64,000 bases of DNA from an uncultured Olsenella sp. (GCA_934660915.1 CAKUIF010000003.1:62001-126000); one strand, 5' to 3'. Shown: positions 41,026 to 50,500, counted from the first letter of the stretch. Numbers and translations: made by a program. Notes: generated from the sequence alone by a model not told the origin.

Positions 41026-43371
41026 CTACACCCATTGCGCGACGCGCGCCTTCATGCCGGCGACGTCGAGGGTTCCCTCGGCGAAGCCCTTGCGAACGAG
41101 CAGCTCGGGCACGAGCTCGTCGTACTTCTCGAACGTGGGGACCTCGCCGGGGTAGATGAGCTCCATCGGGTCGTCGAGCGCCTCGGCCTCGTTGGCGACA
41201 ACGGTGTAGAAGGCGCGCTCGTCGATCTCGGGGGACATGATGAAGGTCATGTAGTACGGGCGCGACGAGTCGAGGCCCTTGAGCCCGAGCTCCTTGGCGC
41301 ACTTGATCTTGAGCAGGCGCTCGAGCGCGAGGAAGGCGTAGCTGCCGAGCCAGGGGAGCAAGCACCACATGTTTCCCCCGAGGTTGACGAGTGGGGACTT
41401 GGTGAGGCCGCCGTTTGCCGCCACGTGCCGTGCCTGCGCGAGGCGGGCGCGCGCATTCTCCTGCAGGTAGGGATAGGGCACATGCTCGTCCAGGGCCTGG
41501 CGCATGCGCTCGAGCACGCGGGTGTTGATGTCGCCTGGGCACTCGCCGAAGTACGCCGGCACACGCCCCTTGACCTGCGTGACGTAGAGCAGGTGGCGCT
41601 TGTGGTCGACTTCCTCGACGATCCACACGTGGCCCGCGATGGCTACCTTCTCGCCGGGCGGGGGAGGGGCCACGAGGGTGCCGATCTCCTGCGAGTCGCA
41701 GCGGACGGTGTACTCGACGTTTTCCTGGAAGACGGCGTAGAACTTGTAGTTGTTGGTCACGCGCTCGCCCGCGAGGCCCACGATGAGGCCGCCCGCCTCC
41801 GTAGCCTCGACGTAGTCGTGGGAAAGAAGGAAGCGCAGGAGCTCACGGAAGTCGTCAGTGCTTACGCGGCGGAACACGGTGAGCGTGAGCACGCGCGTGG
41901 CGAGCTGCGCGGGCGTGAGCTCGCCTTCCGAGGCGAGGATGGCGAGCGTCTGGTGACACAGCAGGCTGTACGGCAGGCGGTCCAAGCGCGGCGGCTCGAC
42001 CCAGCGCTCCTCGCGATAGAGCTGCACGAGGGCGATGCCCTGCAGGAGCTTCCAGGGGATGGTCTCGGGTGTGAGGGCGCGCGCCTCGGGCTGGTCCTCC
42101 CGCATGACGAACCACATCTCGGGCGGCGTGTCGCGCCGGCCGGTGCGGCCCATGCGCTGCAGGAAGCCCGAGACCGTGAAGGGGGCGTCGATCTGAAAGG
42201 CGCGCTCGAGGCGCCCGACGTCGATGCCGAGCTCAAGCGTAGCCGTGGCGACGATGGAAAGGTCGCTCGCCTCGTCGCGCATGAGCTCCTCGGCAGACTC
42301 GCGGATGGAGGCCGAGAGGTTTCCGTGGTGGATGAGGAAGCGGTCGGGCTCGCCGTTGTGCTCGCAGTAGGCGCGCAGCACCGTGCAGACGTCCTCGGCC
42401 TCCTCGCGCGAGTTAGTGAAGATGAGGCACTTCTTGCCCCGGGTGTGGTTAAAGATGTAGGCGCAGCCTGGATCGGCGTTGGCGGGCGCGGTGTCGGTCG
42501 GCGGCTCATCGGGGGCCCAGGGGCTTATCTCTGTGCCCGAACAGTCCGCTTTGCACGGGCCGGGCCTGTCTGGGTGCGGGGGCAAAGCCCTGGGTCCTTC
42601 CTCCTGCACGGCCACGACCTGGACCTCGGCGCCATCGCGCGAGCGCACGAGGGACTCGGGAGCCTGGGGACCGGTGGTGTAGAAGTGCTCCATCGAGAGG
42701 CGCCAGGTGCGGGGCGGCTCCTCGACGCGCGGGACGATGGTGCGCCGTCCGGTGCCGGCGGCAAGAAACGCGCCCACGGCCTCCGGGTCGCCGATAGTCG
42801 CCGAGAGCCCGATACGCCTGGGGTCGACGCCCGCCATGCGGCTGAGCCGCTCGATGAGGCACAGGCACTGCCCGCCGCGGTCGCCGCGCAGCAGCGAGTG
42901 GACCTCGTCGATGACGACGTAGCGCAGATCGCAGAAGAGCTTGGCCACGGCAGAGTGCCGCCGCATGAGGATGGCCTCGAGCGACTCCGGCGTGAGCTGC
43001 AGGATGCCCGAGGGCTTCTTCATGAGCTTGGCCTTGTGGGAAGCCGAGACGTCGCCGTGCCAGTGCCACACGGGGATGTCCGCCTCCTCGCACAGGTCGG
43101 TGAGGCGGAAGAACTGGTCGTTGATCAGCGCCTTCGTGGGGCCGATGTAGATGGCGCCCACGCTGGCGGGCGGGTCCTCCCAGAACTCGGTGAGTATGGG
43201 GAAGAACGCCGCCTCGGTTTTTCCCGACGCGGTCTGAGCGGTAAGAAGGACGTGGTCCTCGGTGTTGAAGATTGCCTCGCCCGCGGCCACCTGGATGCCG
43301 CGCAGGCTCTCCCACTCGTGGTCGTAGATGAAGTCTTGGATAAAGGGCGCGTAGCGGTCGAAGACGCTCAT
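41026..43371 (-). CDS. Lhr-like superfamily 2 DEAD/DEAH helicase
   Basis: 781 residues. Motif I TAQTASGKTEAA (about 43-54), GPTKALINDQF (Ia), DEVH in VVIDEVHSLLRG (II), GLSATIG (III), CLIFTNSREEAEDV (IV), ATLELGIDVGRLERA (V) and QRMGRTGRR (VI). A winged helix and a C-terminal domain with a RVPAYFGECPGDIN block follow. Between motifs III and IV lies a Pro-rich spacer (about 250-295, PHPDRPGPCKAD) without helicase homology. It follows the ATPase gene by 8 bp. It is probably the motor subunit of a multi-protein DNA-processing complex. Confidence 0.9.
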   Translation of the reverse strand: MSVFDRYAPFIQDFIYDHEWESLRGIQVAAGEAIFNTEDHVLLTAQTASGKTEAAFFPILTEFWEDPPASVGAIYIGPTKALINDQFFRLTDLCEEADIPVWHWHGDVSASHKAKLMKKPSGILQLTPESLEAILMRRHSAVAKLFCDLRYVVIDEVHSLLRGDRGGQCLCLIERLSRMAGVDPRRIGLSATIGDPEAVGAFLAAGTGRRTIVPRVEEPPRTWRLSMEHFYTTGPQAPESLVRSRDGAEVQVVAVQEEGPRALPPHPDRPGPCKADCSGTEISPWAPDEPPTDTAPANADPGCAYIFNHTRGKKCLIFTNSREEAEDVCTVLRAYCEHNGEPDRFLIHHGNLSASIRESAEELMRDEASDLSIVATATLELGIDVGRLERAFQIDAPFTVSGFLQRMGRTGRRDTPPEMWFVMREDQPEARALTPETIPWKLLQGIALVQLYREERWVEPPRLDRLPYSLLCHQTLAILASEGELTPAQLATRVLTLTVFRRVSTDDFRELLRFLLSHDYVEATEAGGLIVGLAGERVTNNYKFYAVFQENVEYTVRCDSQEIGTLVAPPPPGEKVAIAGHVWIVEEVDHKRHLLYVTQVKGRVPAYFGECPGDINTRVLERMRQALDEHVPYPYLQENARARLAQARHVAANGGLTKSPLVNLGGNMWCLLPWLGSYAFLALERLLKIKCAKELGLKGLDSSRPYYMTFIMSPEIDERAFYTVVANEAEALDDPMELIYPGEVPTFEKYDELVPELLVRKGFAEGTLDVAGMKARVAQWV

Positions 43372-43379
43372 GGCCGGGC

Positions 43380-44690
43380 CTAGATGGTGAACTCGGCGAA
43401 TTGCGGCGCGACGTCGGTGGCATTGCCTGAGCCGCCCGCGGCCTCGCCATCCGCGCCGGAGACGGCGTAGTCTCCGGACCTCAGCAGCGCCGACACGTCG
43501 GCCTCCGGGTTCTGGTACAGGATGTCAAGCAGCTCGATGAAGTCGCGGATAACCTCGCGCGGAGTGAGGTGGGAGTCGGCCCCCACGCGCCCGAACTCGA
43601 CCGTGAGGAAGTCGGCGAGGTCGGAGGTCTGCAGGCGGCGCTCGTAGCCGAAGTAGCCGGCGTGGATGTCTGCGAGCTTCTCGGTGAGGACGAGCAGCTC
43701 CTCGTGGGTGAGGGGGTTGAGGTGGATTACGGGCGCGAGCATGTCCGTCATGCCCTCCCCGGCGAAGCGACCCTGCGCGAGGCGGCTTCGCAGCGCCTCG
43801 TAGCTGAAGACGCCGCGCCGGCGGTCCTCGATGGACTGCGGCGTGCCGCCCATGATGATCCCCAGGTGGTGCGCCTTGCCCTGGAGGGTGTCGTTGTACA
43901 TGGTGAGGATCTTCTCGTAGTTGTACTGGCGCGTGATCGAGTTCGGGATCTTGTAGAGGTTGACGAGCTCGTCCACCAGCACGATGAGGCCCTGGTAGCC
44001 GGCGCCCACGAGGAATTGGGCAAAGAGCTTAAGGTACTCATACCAGTCGTCGTCGCCGATGCAGGCGTTGATGCCCAGCTCGGACTTGGACTCGGTCTTT
44101 GTGCGGTACTCGCCGCGCAGCCACTTGGCGCACAGCGTCTGGCGCTCCTCGTCGCCCTCGAGGTAGGCGGCGTAGTAGGCCTCGAGCACGCGGCAGAAGT
44201 CGAAGCCGTGCACGAGCTCGCGGATGGGGGCGAGCGAGGCCTTGAGCGGGACCATCGGGTCGCTGGCGCCCTCCGCGAGGTTGCGGGCCCAGCGCTCGAG
44301 CACGAGCGGCAGGGCGCCGCCCTCGGGGCGGGTTTTTGTGCTCAGGTTGCGGATGAGCTCCTTGTACGTGGCGAGCCCCTGGCCTTGGTTGCCCTGCAGG
44401 CGGCGCTCGGGCGAGAGGTCGGCGTCGGCGACCACGAAGTCGCGGCCCATCGCGTGCGTGCGGATGGTTTGGAGCAAGAAGGACTTGCCCGCGCCGTAGC
44501 GGCCCACGAGGAAGCGGAAACTCGCGCCGCCGTCCGCCACCAGCGCGAGGTCGTGGAGAAGTGCCTCGATCTCGCGCTCACGGCCAACGGTGATGTAGGG
44601 CAGGCCGATACGCGGCACGACGCCGCCCTTGAGCGAGTTTATGATCACGGCTGCGATGCGTTTGGGCACACGGGGCTTGTCTTGCGGCAT
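43380..44690 (-). CDS. BrxD-like (DUF2791 type) P-loop ATPase
   Basis: 436 residues from ATG 44690, which follows AGGAAGGA; a longer frame from 44753 lacks a site. N-terminal KRIAAVIINSLKGGVVPRIG and VGREREIEALLHDL, Walker A FLVGRYGAGKSFLLQT, Walker B GLIVLVDELVNLYKI and sensor IIMGGTPQSIEDRR. DUF2791/BrxD ATPases occur in BREX and related systems. The last 35 residues are Gly/Ala/Asp-rich and likely disordered. In this operon it sits between a TerB-N protein and an Lhr-like helicase, an arrangement seen in other bacteria as a conserved trio. Confidence 0.87.
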   Translation of the reverse strand: MPQDKPRVPKRIAAVIINSLKGGVVPRIGLPYITVGREREIEALLHDLALVADGGASFRFLVGRYGAGKSFLLQTIRTHAMGRDFVVADADLSPERRLQGNQGQGLATYKELIRNLSTKTRPEGGALPLVLERWARNLAEGASDPMVPLKASLAPIRELVHGFDFCRVLEAYYAAYLEGDEERQTLCAKWLRGEYRTKTESKSELGINACIGDDDWYEYLKLFAQFLVGAGYQGLIVLVDELVNLYKIPNSITRQYNYEKILTMYNDTLQGKAHHLGIIMGGTPQSIEDRRRGVFSYEALRSRLAQGRFAGEGMTDMLAPVIHLNPLTHEELLVLTEKLADIHAGYFGYERRLQTSDLADFLTVEFGRVGADSHLTPREVIRDFIELLDILYQNPEADVSALLRSGDYAVSGADGEAAGGSGNATDVAPQFAEFTI

Positions 44691-44764
44691 GGGCGATCCT
44701 TCCTGCGTTTCTTCTTGCCCCATGCTACCACGATGGGCGGACAAGTAAAACACACGTTCGCTTT

Positions 44765-46390
44765 TTAGCCGAGCCCGAGCGCTTCGCGCACATCGTCTGC
44801 ATAGTCCTCGATCAGCTCGGGCGCGCCGTCCGCGCCGAACTCGACCACGGTGTCGCCGACGAGGTCAAAGAGCTTCTCGTTGATTGCGTCGACCAAAAGG
44901 TCGGCCGACGTCTTTGCGTCGGGCGCTGGCCTTCCGGCAAGAAGCGCCTCCACGAGCGCGCGCTCGTCCTCGGTGAGGCCGAAGGCGTCGTTCCTGGCGT
45001 CCTGCTGGTCGTCACCGGAGGGCGCGGGGGACGTCGCCGGTTCGGGCTTCGCGCTCGCGGGTGGCTCTGCAAATACAGATGCCCCTAGCTTCTCGGCCTG
45101 CGGCGCGTCCTCCCGCTCCTCGTCGACGAGCAGAGCCTCCTGCGTGACGCTCGCCGCCGCGCGGATCTGCGCCAGCTTCGAGAAGTCGATGTCCACGACG
45201 ACGGGGCGGTGCGCCTCTTTGTAGGCGAGGTAGTCGGCGACCTCGGCGTCGATCATCTTTACCAGGTACTTGGGCTCGGCGTGGTCTTTGAGCTGAGCGG
45301 GAAAGTCGATGGCTGCGCGCAGCTGCCGGTCGACGGCGCGGGCGAGGTCGCCGAGCTTGGCGCTCTTCGCGCCGCCGTCGTGGTAGCCGTCGCAGGCCCA
45401 GCTTCCGTTCTTGCAGATGTAGCGTCGCGTCGCCGAGAGCTCAAAGACGCAGTCGGGGTGCGGCGCGGGCTCGTAGTGGATGGCCGAGGCGTACATGAGG
45501 TGGCGCAGCGGGAAGCGCGTGCCAAAGAGCGTCTCGACGAGGCCCTGGTTGTGCGTGCGCGCGTAGTGCCGCGAGAGTCGGATGAACACAGCAAGCAGAA
45601 CGACAACCAGGTCGTCGGGGTTTTCCTTGTAGAGGCGCGAGTCCTTGAGGCGGTAGGTTGAGAGCGCGTCGACGGCGTCGGCGAGCTTCACCGCCGCCTC
45701 GCCGAGCGTTCCGAAGTCGAGCGGGGCGCGGCGGGAGCCCTTGGGCGGTGCGCTCAGCACTGCTGCGCGGTCGATCCCCTCGAGCAACGAGATCGCCTTG
45801 TCGTGGGCGGCGTCGGTGTAGGGCTCGGCGAGCTTGGGGTCCAGGCCGTGGTCGACGACGTAGTCCACGAGCCAGGGGCGGACGTTGCGGTCCATGCTCG
45901 CCTGGTCGAAAGCGCGGTAGGCGCGGTAGAACGTCTCGAGCGCCTCGAACGCCTTTGCGCCCGGCTCGGCGCCGACACCCATGAGCAGCTCATAGATGTA
46001 CACGTAGGCGAACGACGTCGAGACGTCCTCGATCTGGCCGCGCCGCACGTTGCCGCGCCAGGTGAAGTAGCCGCGTAGCTGGCGGTCGTTCATAGAGCGA
46101 TAGGTCGGGTAATACGAGATGAACTGCCCGACGAAGGGGGCGTGGTCCTCGAAGTCCTCCAGGAGCTTGGCCTGCTCGAAGAAGAGCCGCGCCTCGGACC
46201 AGGTGCGCCCCTGCGGCGTGACCTGCATCTCCCTGAGCTGCTTGATGGGCTCGGGCACAAAGCCGTGCATCTGCGAGCCGCGGCGGATGATGGGCTCGTC
46301 GCCGTAAGTCCTCGACGAGGCGAAGGCGCGACCCTCGCGCAGGCGCGGGTCGGAGAGCAGCTGCTCCAAGATCTTGTCGATGTCGGGCAC
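44765..46390 (-). CDS. TerB N-terminal/C-terminal domain protein
   Basis: 541 residues. N-terminal TerB-N features: RTWSEARLFFEQAKLLEDFED, GQFISYYPTYRSMNDRQLRG and YFTWRGNVRRGQ, then FAYVYIYELLMGVG. The centre has LRHLMYASAIHYEPAP with a single CKNGSWACDGY. A Pro/Ala linker precedes a C-terminal domain (FGLTEDERALVEALLAG) of TerB-C type. TerB domains bind metal or organise DNA-processing complexes. GTG 46390 is preferred over GTG 46396 because AAGGAGG gives five bases of spacing. First gene of the four-gene operon; the ATPase starts 74 bp after its stop. Confidence 0.85.
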   Translation of the reverse strand: MPDIDKILEQLLSDPRLREGRAFASSRTYGDEPIIRRGSQMHGFVPEPIKQLREMQVTPQGRTWSEARLFFEQAKLLEDFEDHAPFVGQFISYYPTYRSMNDRQLRGYFTWRGNVRRGQIEDVSTSFAYVYIYELLMGVGAEPGAKAFEALETFYRAYRAFDQASMDRNVRPWLVDYVVDHGLDPKLAEPYTDAAHDKAISLLEGIDRAAVLSAPPKGSRRAPLDFGTLGEAAVKLADAVDALSTYRLKDSRLYKENPDDLVVVLLAVFIRLSRHYARTHNQGLVETLFGTRFPLRHLMYASAIHYEPAPHPDCVFELSATRRYICKNGSWACDGYHDGGAKSAKLGDLARAVDRQLRAAIDFPAQLKDHAEPKYLVKMIDAEVADYLAYKEAHRPVVVDIDFSKLAQIRAAASVTQEALLVDEEREDAPQAEKLGASVFAEPPASAKPEPATSPAPSGDDQQDARNDAFGLTEDERALVEALLAGRPAPDAKTSADLLVDAINEKLFDLVGDTVVEFGADGAPELIEDYADDVREALGLG

Positions 46391-46494
46391 TGCCACCTCC
46401 TTCGCCGGCGCCCGGGTTTTCGTGAATCATACGTCATCGCAGCGGCGCCGGCTTCGGTGCCGGAGCCCGCGCCTACCCGTCGCGATGATCCGCG

Positions 46495-46719
46495 TGCGCA
46501 GAAACCCGCTCCGGGCTACGTTTGAGCCAGGTCGGCGCGCAGAAACCCGCTCCGGGCCACGTGTTTTGCGCACCCATTGGTCGCCCGACCAGGAAAACCC
46601 CAGTTGGCAACTGATCGGAATCCCCAAAACGACGTCCTGAACAGGAAATGACGTAGCCCGGAGTGCGTTTGCGCGCAGGGGGCGTCCCCCTGCGTAGCCC
46701 GGAACGGGTTTCCGCGCGC
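46495..46719. repeat. REP-like cluster: two direct and two inverted 26-28 bp units
   Basis: Unit AGAAACCCGCTCCGGGCTACG occurs at 46495-46521 and 46535-46562 in one orientation. It occurs inverted at 46651-46676 and 46691-46719 with a few substitutions. Long hairpins across 100-200 bp are possible. The stretch lies upstream of the TerB-N gene and downstream of the DUF554 gene and holds no credible ORF. Confidence 0.85.
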
Positions 46720-46723
46720 CGAT

Positions 46724-47455
46724 CTACATGACGAACGCCCAGGCGGCGGCGATGAACACCGCGGGCAGCATGTTCGCCGGCTTGAAGGTGCGCGGCCAGA
46801 TCAGGTTCACGCCGACGCAGAAGATGAGGATCGATCCCACGAGCCCGAGGTTGTCGAGCGCCGTCTGCGTCATCACGGGCTGTAGCAGGGTGGATGCCGC
46901 GGTGACGAGTCCCTGCCACACGCCGACCGGCAGCGCCGAGAAGATGACGCCCTTTCCCATGGACGCCGCCATCGCGCAGATGCACACGGCGTCGATGGCG
47001 CCCTTGAGCGCGAGGGTCGTGTAGTCGCCGGAGATGCCGTCTTGGATTGAGCCGACGATGGCCATGGCGCCGATGCACACGGTGAGCGAGGCGGTCACGA
47101 AGCCGTCGACGAACGCAGCGTCCCCCGAGCTGCCGGTTTTCTCGCGAAGCCAGCTCCCGAGCGCCTCGAAGCGGGCGTCCAGGTCGATTGCCTCGCCGAT
47201 GGCCGAGCCCGCCGCGAGCGACACGAGGATCATCATGGTGCCGCCGGAGGAAAGCACGGCCGTGCCGTCCGCCGCCGTCGCGACCGTGAGCATCTTCTCG
47301 AGCGCGCCGCCCAGGCCGAGGAAGATGACCGACAGCCCGCAGGCCTTGAGCAGGGCGTCCTGGAGTCGCCGCGAGATGAAGCGCTTGCCGACGAGGCCCA
47401 CGAGCCCGCCCGCGACGATGCAGCACACGTTGATGATGGTTCCGAGACCCGGCAT
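46724..47455 (-). CDS. DUF554 membrane protein
   Basis: 243 residues, seven or so hydrophobic helices with glycine-rich turns: GTIINVCCIVAGGLVGLVG at the start, ACGLSVIFLGLGGALE, GGTMMILVSLAAGSAIGEAI, VDGFVTASLTVCIGAMAIVG, GLVGSILIFCVGVNLI. This is the DUF554 (YdfK/YqgA) family, proposed to transport small solutes, mechanism unknown. Start ATG 47455 (AAGGAGG just upstream). Divergent from the spermidine synthase-like gene. Confidence 0.9.
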   Translation of the reverse strand: MPGLGTIINVCCIVAGGLVGLVGKRFISRRLQDALLKACGLSVIFLGLGGALEKMLTVATAADGTAVLSSGGTMMILVSLAAGSAIGEAIDLDARFEALGSWLREKTGSSGDAAFVDGFVTASLTVCIGAMAIVGSIQDGISGDYTTLALKGAIDAVCICAMAASMGKGVIFSALPVGVWQGLVTAASTLLQPVMTQTALDNLGLVGSILIFCVGVNLIWPRTFKPANMLPAVFIAAAWAFVM

Positions 47456-47526
47456 GGGAATTGCCTCCTTCGATAGCGCAGGCTATCGTAGCAGAGGACT
47501 TCGGCCGCAACGGGAAGGGGCACGCC

Positions 47527-48213
47527 ATGTTCGGAAAGCTCGACCTGCATATTGCCCGCGGCGGCCTGCGCCCGGCGCTTGTCTACACCGTGGACGGGCC
47601 GGACGGCGAGCCCGTGCGCGTCCTGTCGTCGGGAGGCGTCTTCCAGTCCGCCACTTACCTCGGCAAACGCCGCATGGAGCCTGTGTTCGAGTACTATCGC
47701 GCGTTCGGCCGCGTGCTCGAGGGCGTGGCCACGCCGTCCCCGCGCGTGCTCGTGGTCGGCGGGGGAGGCTTCGCCGTGCCCAAGCTCGTGCGCGCGCTGC
47801 GCCCCGCGGCGTCGATCGACGTCGTCGAGATCGACCCCAAGGTGATCGAGGCCGCGCGCCGCTGGTTCTTCGCCGACGACGCCTCCGCGCGCGTCTACTG
47901 CGCCGACGGCTTCGACTTCATCCGCGGCGCCGCCCTGCGCGGCAAGAAGTACGACCTCGTCGCGCTCGACGCGTTCTCGGGCGCCGAGCCCGTGGCGTCC
48001 CTTGCCGGCGACGAGGCCGCGCGAGCGTATGCGCGGCTTTTGGCCCCCGGCGGCGCGGTGGCGGGAAACGTCGTGACCCCGGGCGGCGATGCGTCGTTTT
48101 TGCGCGACTTCCAGTGCTCCCTTGAGACCGCGTTCGCCCGCGTCGAGCTCGTGCCCTGCTGCGACGACGACTGGGGTGCCGACGACAACTACCTGCTGGT
48201 GGCCCGTGCCTGA
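47527..48213 (+). CDS. Spermidine synthase-like methyltransferase-fold protein
   Basis: 228 residues, Rossmann SAM-binding fold. VLVVGGGGFAVPKLVRAL (about 72-89) is motif I. VVEIDPKVIEAAR binds the ribose, and ADGFDFIRG and LVALDAFSGAEPV complete the site. It is a polyamine aminopropyltransferase-like protein without the N-terminal β domain (only about 60 residues precede the fold). Such short forms often have unknown substrates. ATG 47527 follows GAAGGGG; an upstream frame from 47461 has no site. Confidence 0.87.
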   Translation: MFGKLDLHIARGGLRPALVYTVDGPDGEPVRVLSSGGVFQSATYLGKRRMEPVFEYYRAFGRVLEGVATPSPRVLVVGGGGFAVPKLVRALRPAASIDVVEIDPKVIEAARRWFFADDASARVYCADGFDFIRGAALRGKKYDLVALDAFSGAEPVASLAGDEAARAYARLLAPGGAVAGNVVTPGGDASFLRDFQCSLETAFARVELVPCCDDDWGADDNYLLVARA

Positions 48214-48358
48214 CTCGGCGCCGCTCCTCCGGCGCCCTTCTTTCCAACCATAAATCTAAGCGTGAGGAACTAAGGTTTTCTGAGCGCGCAGGAATATCCG
48301 CCACCTTCGTCGGGTAGAGTGAGCTTTGTTGAACACGCTCGACGAAGGGACGCGAACC

Positions 48359-50386
48359 ATGCGCAAATTCAAGACAGAGAGCAAGAAGCTCCTCGACCTC
48401 ATGATCAACTCCATCTACACCAACCGCGAGATCTTCCTGCGCGAGCTTATCTCCAACGCCTCCGACGCCATCGACAAGCTCTACCTCAAGAGCCTGACCG
48501 ACGCCTCCGCCAAGGTCGACCAGGAGAACCTCGCCATCACGCTCGCCTACGACAAGGACGCGCGCACCCTCACCGTCTCGGACAACGGCATCGGCATGAC
48601 CGCCGATGAGCTCGAGAAGAACCTCGGCACCATCGCCCACTCCGGCTCCGAGGAGTTCAAGGAGGCCAACGCCGACAAGCAGGGCGACGCCGTCGACATC
48701 ATCGGCCGCTTCGGCGTGGGCTTCTACTCCGCCTTCATGGTGGCCAAGGAGGTCAGTGTGGTCACGCGCGCCTTCGGCTCCGACGAGTGCCTGCGCTGGA
48801 CCTCCGACGGTATCGAGGGCTATGCCATCGAGCCCGTCGCCGTCGACGACCCGGCGTACCGCGCGACCTGCGGCTCCGACGTCATCCTCACCCTCAAGGA
48901 CAACGCCGACGAGACCACCTACGACGAGTACCTCTCCGAGTACACCCTGAAGGACCTGGTCAAGCGCTACAGCAACTACGTGCGCTACCCGGTCAAGATG
49001 ATGGTCACCAAGTCCCGCCAGAAGGAGAAGCCCGCCGACGCCGGCGACGACTACAAGCCGGAGTGGGAGGACTACGAGGAGCTCGAGACCTTGAACTCCA
49101 TGACCCCCATCTGGAAGAAGCGCGGAAGCGACGTCACGCCCGAGGAGTACAACGAGTTCTACAAGTCGACCTTCCACGACTGGGAGGACCCGGCGCGCAC
49201 CTTCAGCCTCCACGCCGAGGGCACGCTCGAGTACGACGCGCTCCTCTTTATCCCCGGCAAGGCCCCCTTCGACCTCTATAGCCGCGACTACGAGAAGGGC
49301 CTCGAGCTCTACAGCTCCAACGTCCTGATCATGGAGAAGTGCGCGGACCTTCTTCCCGACTACTACAACTTCGTGCGCGGCGTCGTCGACTCGGCCGACG
49401 TCACGCTGAACATCAGCCGCGAGACGCTGCAGCAGAACCGCCAGCTCACGGCCATGGAGCGCCGCATCGAGAAGAAGATCACCTCCGAGCTCGAGTCCAT
49501 GCGCGACACCGACCGCGAGGCGTACGAGAAGTTCTTCGGCAACTTCGGCCGCGGCCTCAAGTACGGCATCTACTCCAGCTACGGCATGAAGAAGGACGAG
49601 CTCGCCGGCCTGCTGCTCTTCTGGAGCGCCAAGAACGAGAAGTTCGTCACCCTGCAGGAGTACGCACAGGCCATGCCCGAGGGCCAGAAGGCCATCTACT
49701 ACGCCGCCGGCGACGACCGCGACCGCCTGGCAAAGATGCCCGTGGTCAAGTCCGTGCTCGCCAAGGGCTTCGACGTGCTGCTGTGCACCGACGACGTCGA
49801 CGAGTTCTGCTTCCAGGCCATGCGCGACTTCACGGCCAAGGACATGCCCAAGGTCTACGCCGACGACGCGGCCCGCGAGGCCGCCGAGAAGGCCCAGGCC
49901 GACGGCGCCGAGGCCGAGCGCGAGGACCGCGCGCTCGAGCTCAAGAACGTCTCGAGCGGCGGCCTCGACCTCGCGTCCGAGGAGGAGAAGAAGGCCGCCG
50001 ACGAGGCGGCGAAGGCCAACGAGGGCCTCTTTGGCGCGATGAAGGAGTCGCTCGGCGACGCCGTGGCCAAGGTCACCGTGTCCGCGCACCTCACGTCTGC
50101 CGACGACGCGCCGTCGAGCGTGTCTGCCGAGGGCCCCGTCTCGCTCGAGATGGAGCAGGTCCTGGCCGCCGGCCCCGACGCCGCGCAGGCGCCCAAGGCC
50201 ACGCGTGTGCTCGAGGTCAACGCCGCGCACCCCGTGTTTGCCAAGCTCCAGGCCGCTCAGGAGGCGGGCGACACCGATAAGCTCGCCCTCTACACCTCGC
50301 TTCTGTACGACCAGGCGCTTCTTACCGAGGGGCTGCCCGTCGCCGATCCCGTCGCCTTCGCGCAGAACGTCTGCAAGCTGATGTAG
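48359..50386 (+). CDS. htpG: Hsp90-family chaperone HtpG
   Basis: 675 residues with GHKL ATPase motifs: LRELISNASDAIDKL, DNGIGM, and IIGRFGVGFYSAFMVA. The middle domain has RGVVDSADVTLNISRETLQ. The C-terminal dimerisation part contains an Ala/Glu-rich, low-complexity insert at about 500-580 (AAREAAEKAQADGAEAERED, KKAADEAAKANEG). ATG 48359 follows GACGAAGGGA. No CIRCE or HAIR element is seen in the 145-bp upstream gap, so its heat control is open. The gene ends at a strong hairpin. Confidence 0.96.
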   Translation: MRKFKTESKKLLDLMINSIYTNREIFLRELISNASDAIDKLYLKSLTDASAKVDQENLAITLAYDKDARTLTVSDNGIGMTADELEKNLGTIAHSGSEEFKEANADKQGDAVDIIGRFGVGFYSAFMVAKEVSVVTRAFGSDECLRWTSDGIEGYAIEPVAVDDPAYRATCGSDVILTLKDNADETTYDEYLSEYTLKDLVKRYSNYVRYPVKMMVTKSRQKEKPADAGDDYKPEWEDYEELETLNSMTPIWKKRGSDVTPEEYNEFYKSTFHDWEDPARTFSLHAEGTLEYDALLFIPGKAPFDLYSRDYEKGLELYSSNVLIMEKCADLLPDYYNFVRGVVDSADVTLNISRETLQQNRQLTAMERRIEKKITSELESMRDTDREAYEKFFGNFGRGLKYGIYSSYGMKKDELAGLLLFWSAKNEKFVTLQEYAQAMPEGQKAIYYAAGDDRDRLAKMPVVKSVLAKGFDVLLCTDDVDEFCFQAMRDFTAKDMPKVYADDAAREAAEKAQADGAEAEREDRALELKNVSSGGLDLASEEEKKAADEAAKANEGLFGAMKESLGDAVAKVTVSAHLTSADDAPSSVSAEGPVSLEMEQVLAAGPDAAQAPKATRVLEVNAAHPVFAKLQAAQEAGDTDKLALYTSLLYDQALLTEGLPVADPVAFAQNVCKLM

Positions 50387-50429
50387 CCGGCGTCGGCCGC
50401 AGGTGCGCCGCAGCCCGTCGCTAACGCGA

Positions 50430-50500
50430 GCTCCCTCCTGTTTTGCCCATATCCAACCCCTTTGAGGGGCGAAAACGGGCCAAACAGGAGGGAGCTTCTT
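50430..50500 (+). terminator. htpG terminator; first copy of a CTCCCTCCTGTTT hairpin family
   Basis: Outer arms GCTCCCTCCTGTTT (50430-50443) and AAACAGGAGGGAGC (50482-50495) are perfect 14-bp complements, followed by TTCTTTTG. An inner hairpin CCCCTTTGAGGGG lies between. A homologous copy is at 52563-52628. Confidence 0.93.

Noticed and set aside
44691..44753. N-terminal extension of the BrxD-like ATPase
   Set aside because: The 21 added codons have no RBS, and the AGGAAGGA site precedes ATG 44690, where family similarity begins.
48214..48358. CIRCE or HAIR heat-shock operator before htpG
   Set aside because: Neither the TTAGCACTC-type nor the CTTGAGT-type inverted repeat can be found in the gap.
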